Under the pieces are notes generated by a model that ran no database searches, was not told the origin of the DNA, and saw only the letters and a program-made list of their open reading frames with translations. Shown here one piece after another: positions 63,675 to 64,000 of a stretch of 64,000 nt of DNA. Every line of letters begins with the position of its first letter. Positions within the stretch are counted from its first letter, which is position 1. The position numbers were made by a program, and so were the translations under genes. The stretch is from Mesorhizobium sp. B2-8-5 (GTDB lineage Bacteria; Pseudomonadota; Alphaproteobacteria; Rhizobiales; Rhizobiaceae): the NCBI RefSeq assembly GCF_006440675.2, contig NZ_CP083951.1, positions 6,295,501 through 6,359,500 of the forward strand, given 5' to 3'.

Positions 63675-64000
63675 TTAATATCCCAGCGCCTCACCGGCGG
63701 CAGCGCGGCTGTCGATGGCGCCGTTGTAGCGCGCGCCGCCGCCCTTCTCGATCTCGCTGAGGCTCTTGCCGCCGACCAGAATGCCGGCGGCTTGTCCCCA
63801 GGTCTCGTCGCTCAAGTCCAGATGGTAGCCCATGCCGGCAAGCAGCTTCTCCGTGTCCGGCGAAAGCCCGAACGGTTCGACATAGATGGTGTCCGGCAGC
63901 CATTGATGATGGATGCGCGGCGCGTCGATCGCCTGCTGGATGTCCATGCCGTGGTCGATGACGTTGACGATCGCCTCGAGCGTGATGGTGATGATGCGCG
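63675..64000 (-). CDS. ggt: Gamma-glutamyltransferase, C-terminal fragment (gene continues beyond window)
   Basis: About 108 residues of the small subunit end: AIVNVIDHGMDIQQAIDAPR, then IHHQWLPDTIYVE, a highly conserved Ggt block, and the C-terminus GKSLSEIEKGGGARYNGAID. The reading frame is open to the window edge, so the gene begins outside. The enzyme cleaves gamma-glutamyl bonds such as in glutathione, usually in the periplasm. Confidence 0.88.
   Translation of the reverse strand, partial: RIITITLEAIVNVIDHGMDIQQAIDAPRIHHQWLPDTIYVEPFGLSPDTEKLLAGMGYHLDLSDETWGQAAGILVGGKSLSEIEKGGGARYNGAIDSRAAAGEALGY

Overview
The window is high-GC, densely packed DNA with long shadow reading frames on both strands. 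It carries rhizobial hallmarks: RIME-like palindromic repeats, Liv-type and Ehu-type ABC systems, an ActSR-type redox pair and a DctA/DctBD system. It is most likely a chromosomal segment of a Mesorhizobium-like member of the Rhizobiales. No rRNA, tRNA, CRISPR array, transposase or integrase was seen. Genus and species are inference.

Left part (1-6.9 kb): the C-terminal end of a LuxR-type regulator, a palindromic repeat, then a co-directional operon of a histone-deacetylase-like amidohydrolase, a Tat-exported binding protein and a complete LivGFHM-type transporter. From 6.9 to 16.4 kb on the minus strand lies the most interesting block. It encodes a 2,2-dialkylglycine decarboxylase (dgdA), a B12-dependent acyl-CoA mutase in two subunits with its MeaB-type GTPase, an enoyl-CoA hydratase, an acyl-CoA ligase, an AraC regulator and a Liv-type binding protein. 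A divergent LysR gene faces it, followed by a thioesterase. The mutase has Asp117 like 2-hydroxyisobutyryl-CoA mutase, with Val at position 90. The block therefore looks like an operon for acids with a fully substituted alpha carbon (2-aminoisobutyrate or 2-hydroxyisobutyrate type).

17.9-32.6 kb is a complete ectoine/hydroxyectoine uptake and degradation locus. On the plus strand it has enuR, ehuABCD and eutABCDE; on the minus strand asnC, an aldehyde dehydrogenase, a transaminase and an extra medium-chain dehydrogenase. Together these would take hydroxyectoine/ectoine to diaminobutyrate, aspartate semialdehyde and aspartate.

32.7-41.2 kb is a sugar module. It has a ribose-type ABC transporter (minus strand) facing a GntR regulator, a rhamnose-type mutarotase, an altronate-dehydratase-family enzyme and a short-chain dehydrogenase. 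A shared CTAATATAA motif sits at three promoters. 41.2-48.1 kb is a minus-strand respiratory operon, cyoABCD-surf1-actS-actR, with overlapping start and stop codons.

48.4-64.0 kb is mixed: an MFS transporter, UDP-glucuronate epimerase, a decayed LuxR gene, an SQR-like flavoprotein with a 1-Cys peroxiredoxin, a SARP/BTAD regulator, a small secreted Cys protein, a pseudouridine synthase, a histidine phosphatase, and dctA facing dctBD with a clear sigma-54 promoter. A small membrane protein follows, and the 3' end of a gamma-glutamyltransferase is cut by the window edge. Two near-identical copies of a 106-bp mosaic repeat lie in opposite orientation about 13.3 kb apart and bracket most of this last region.
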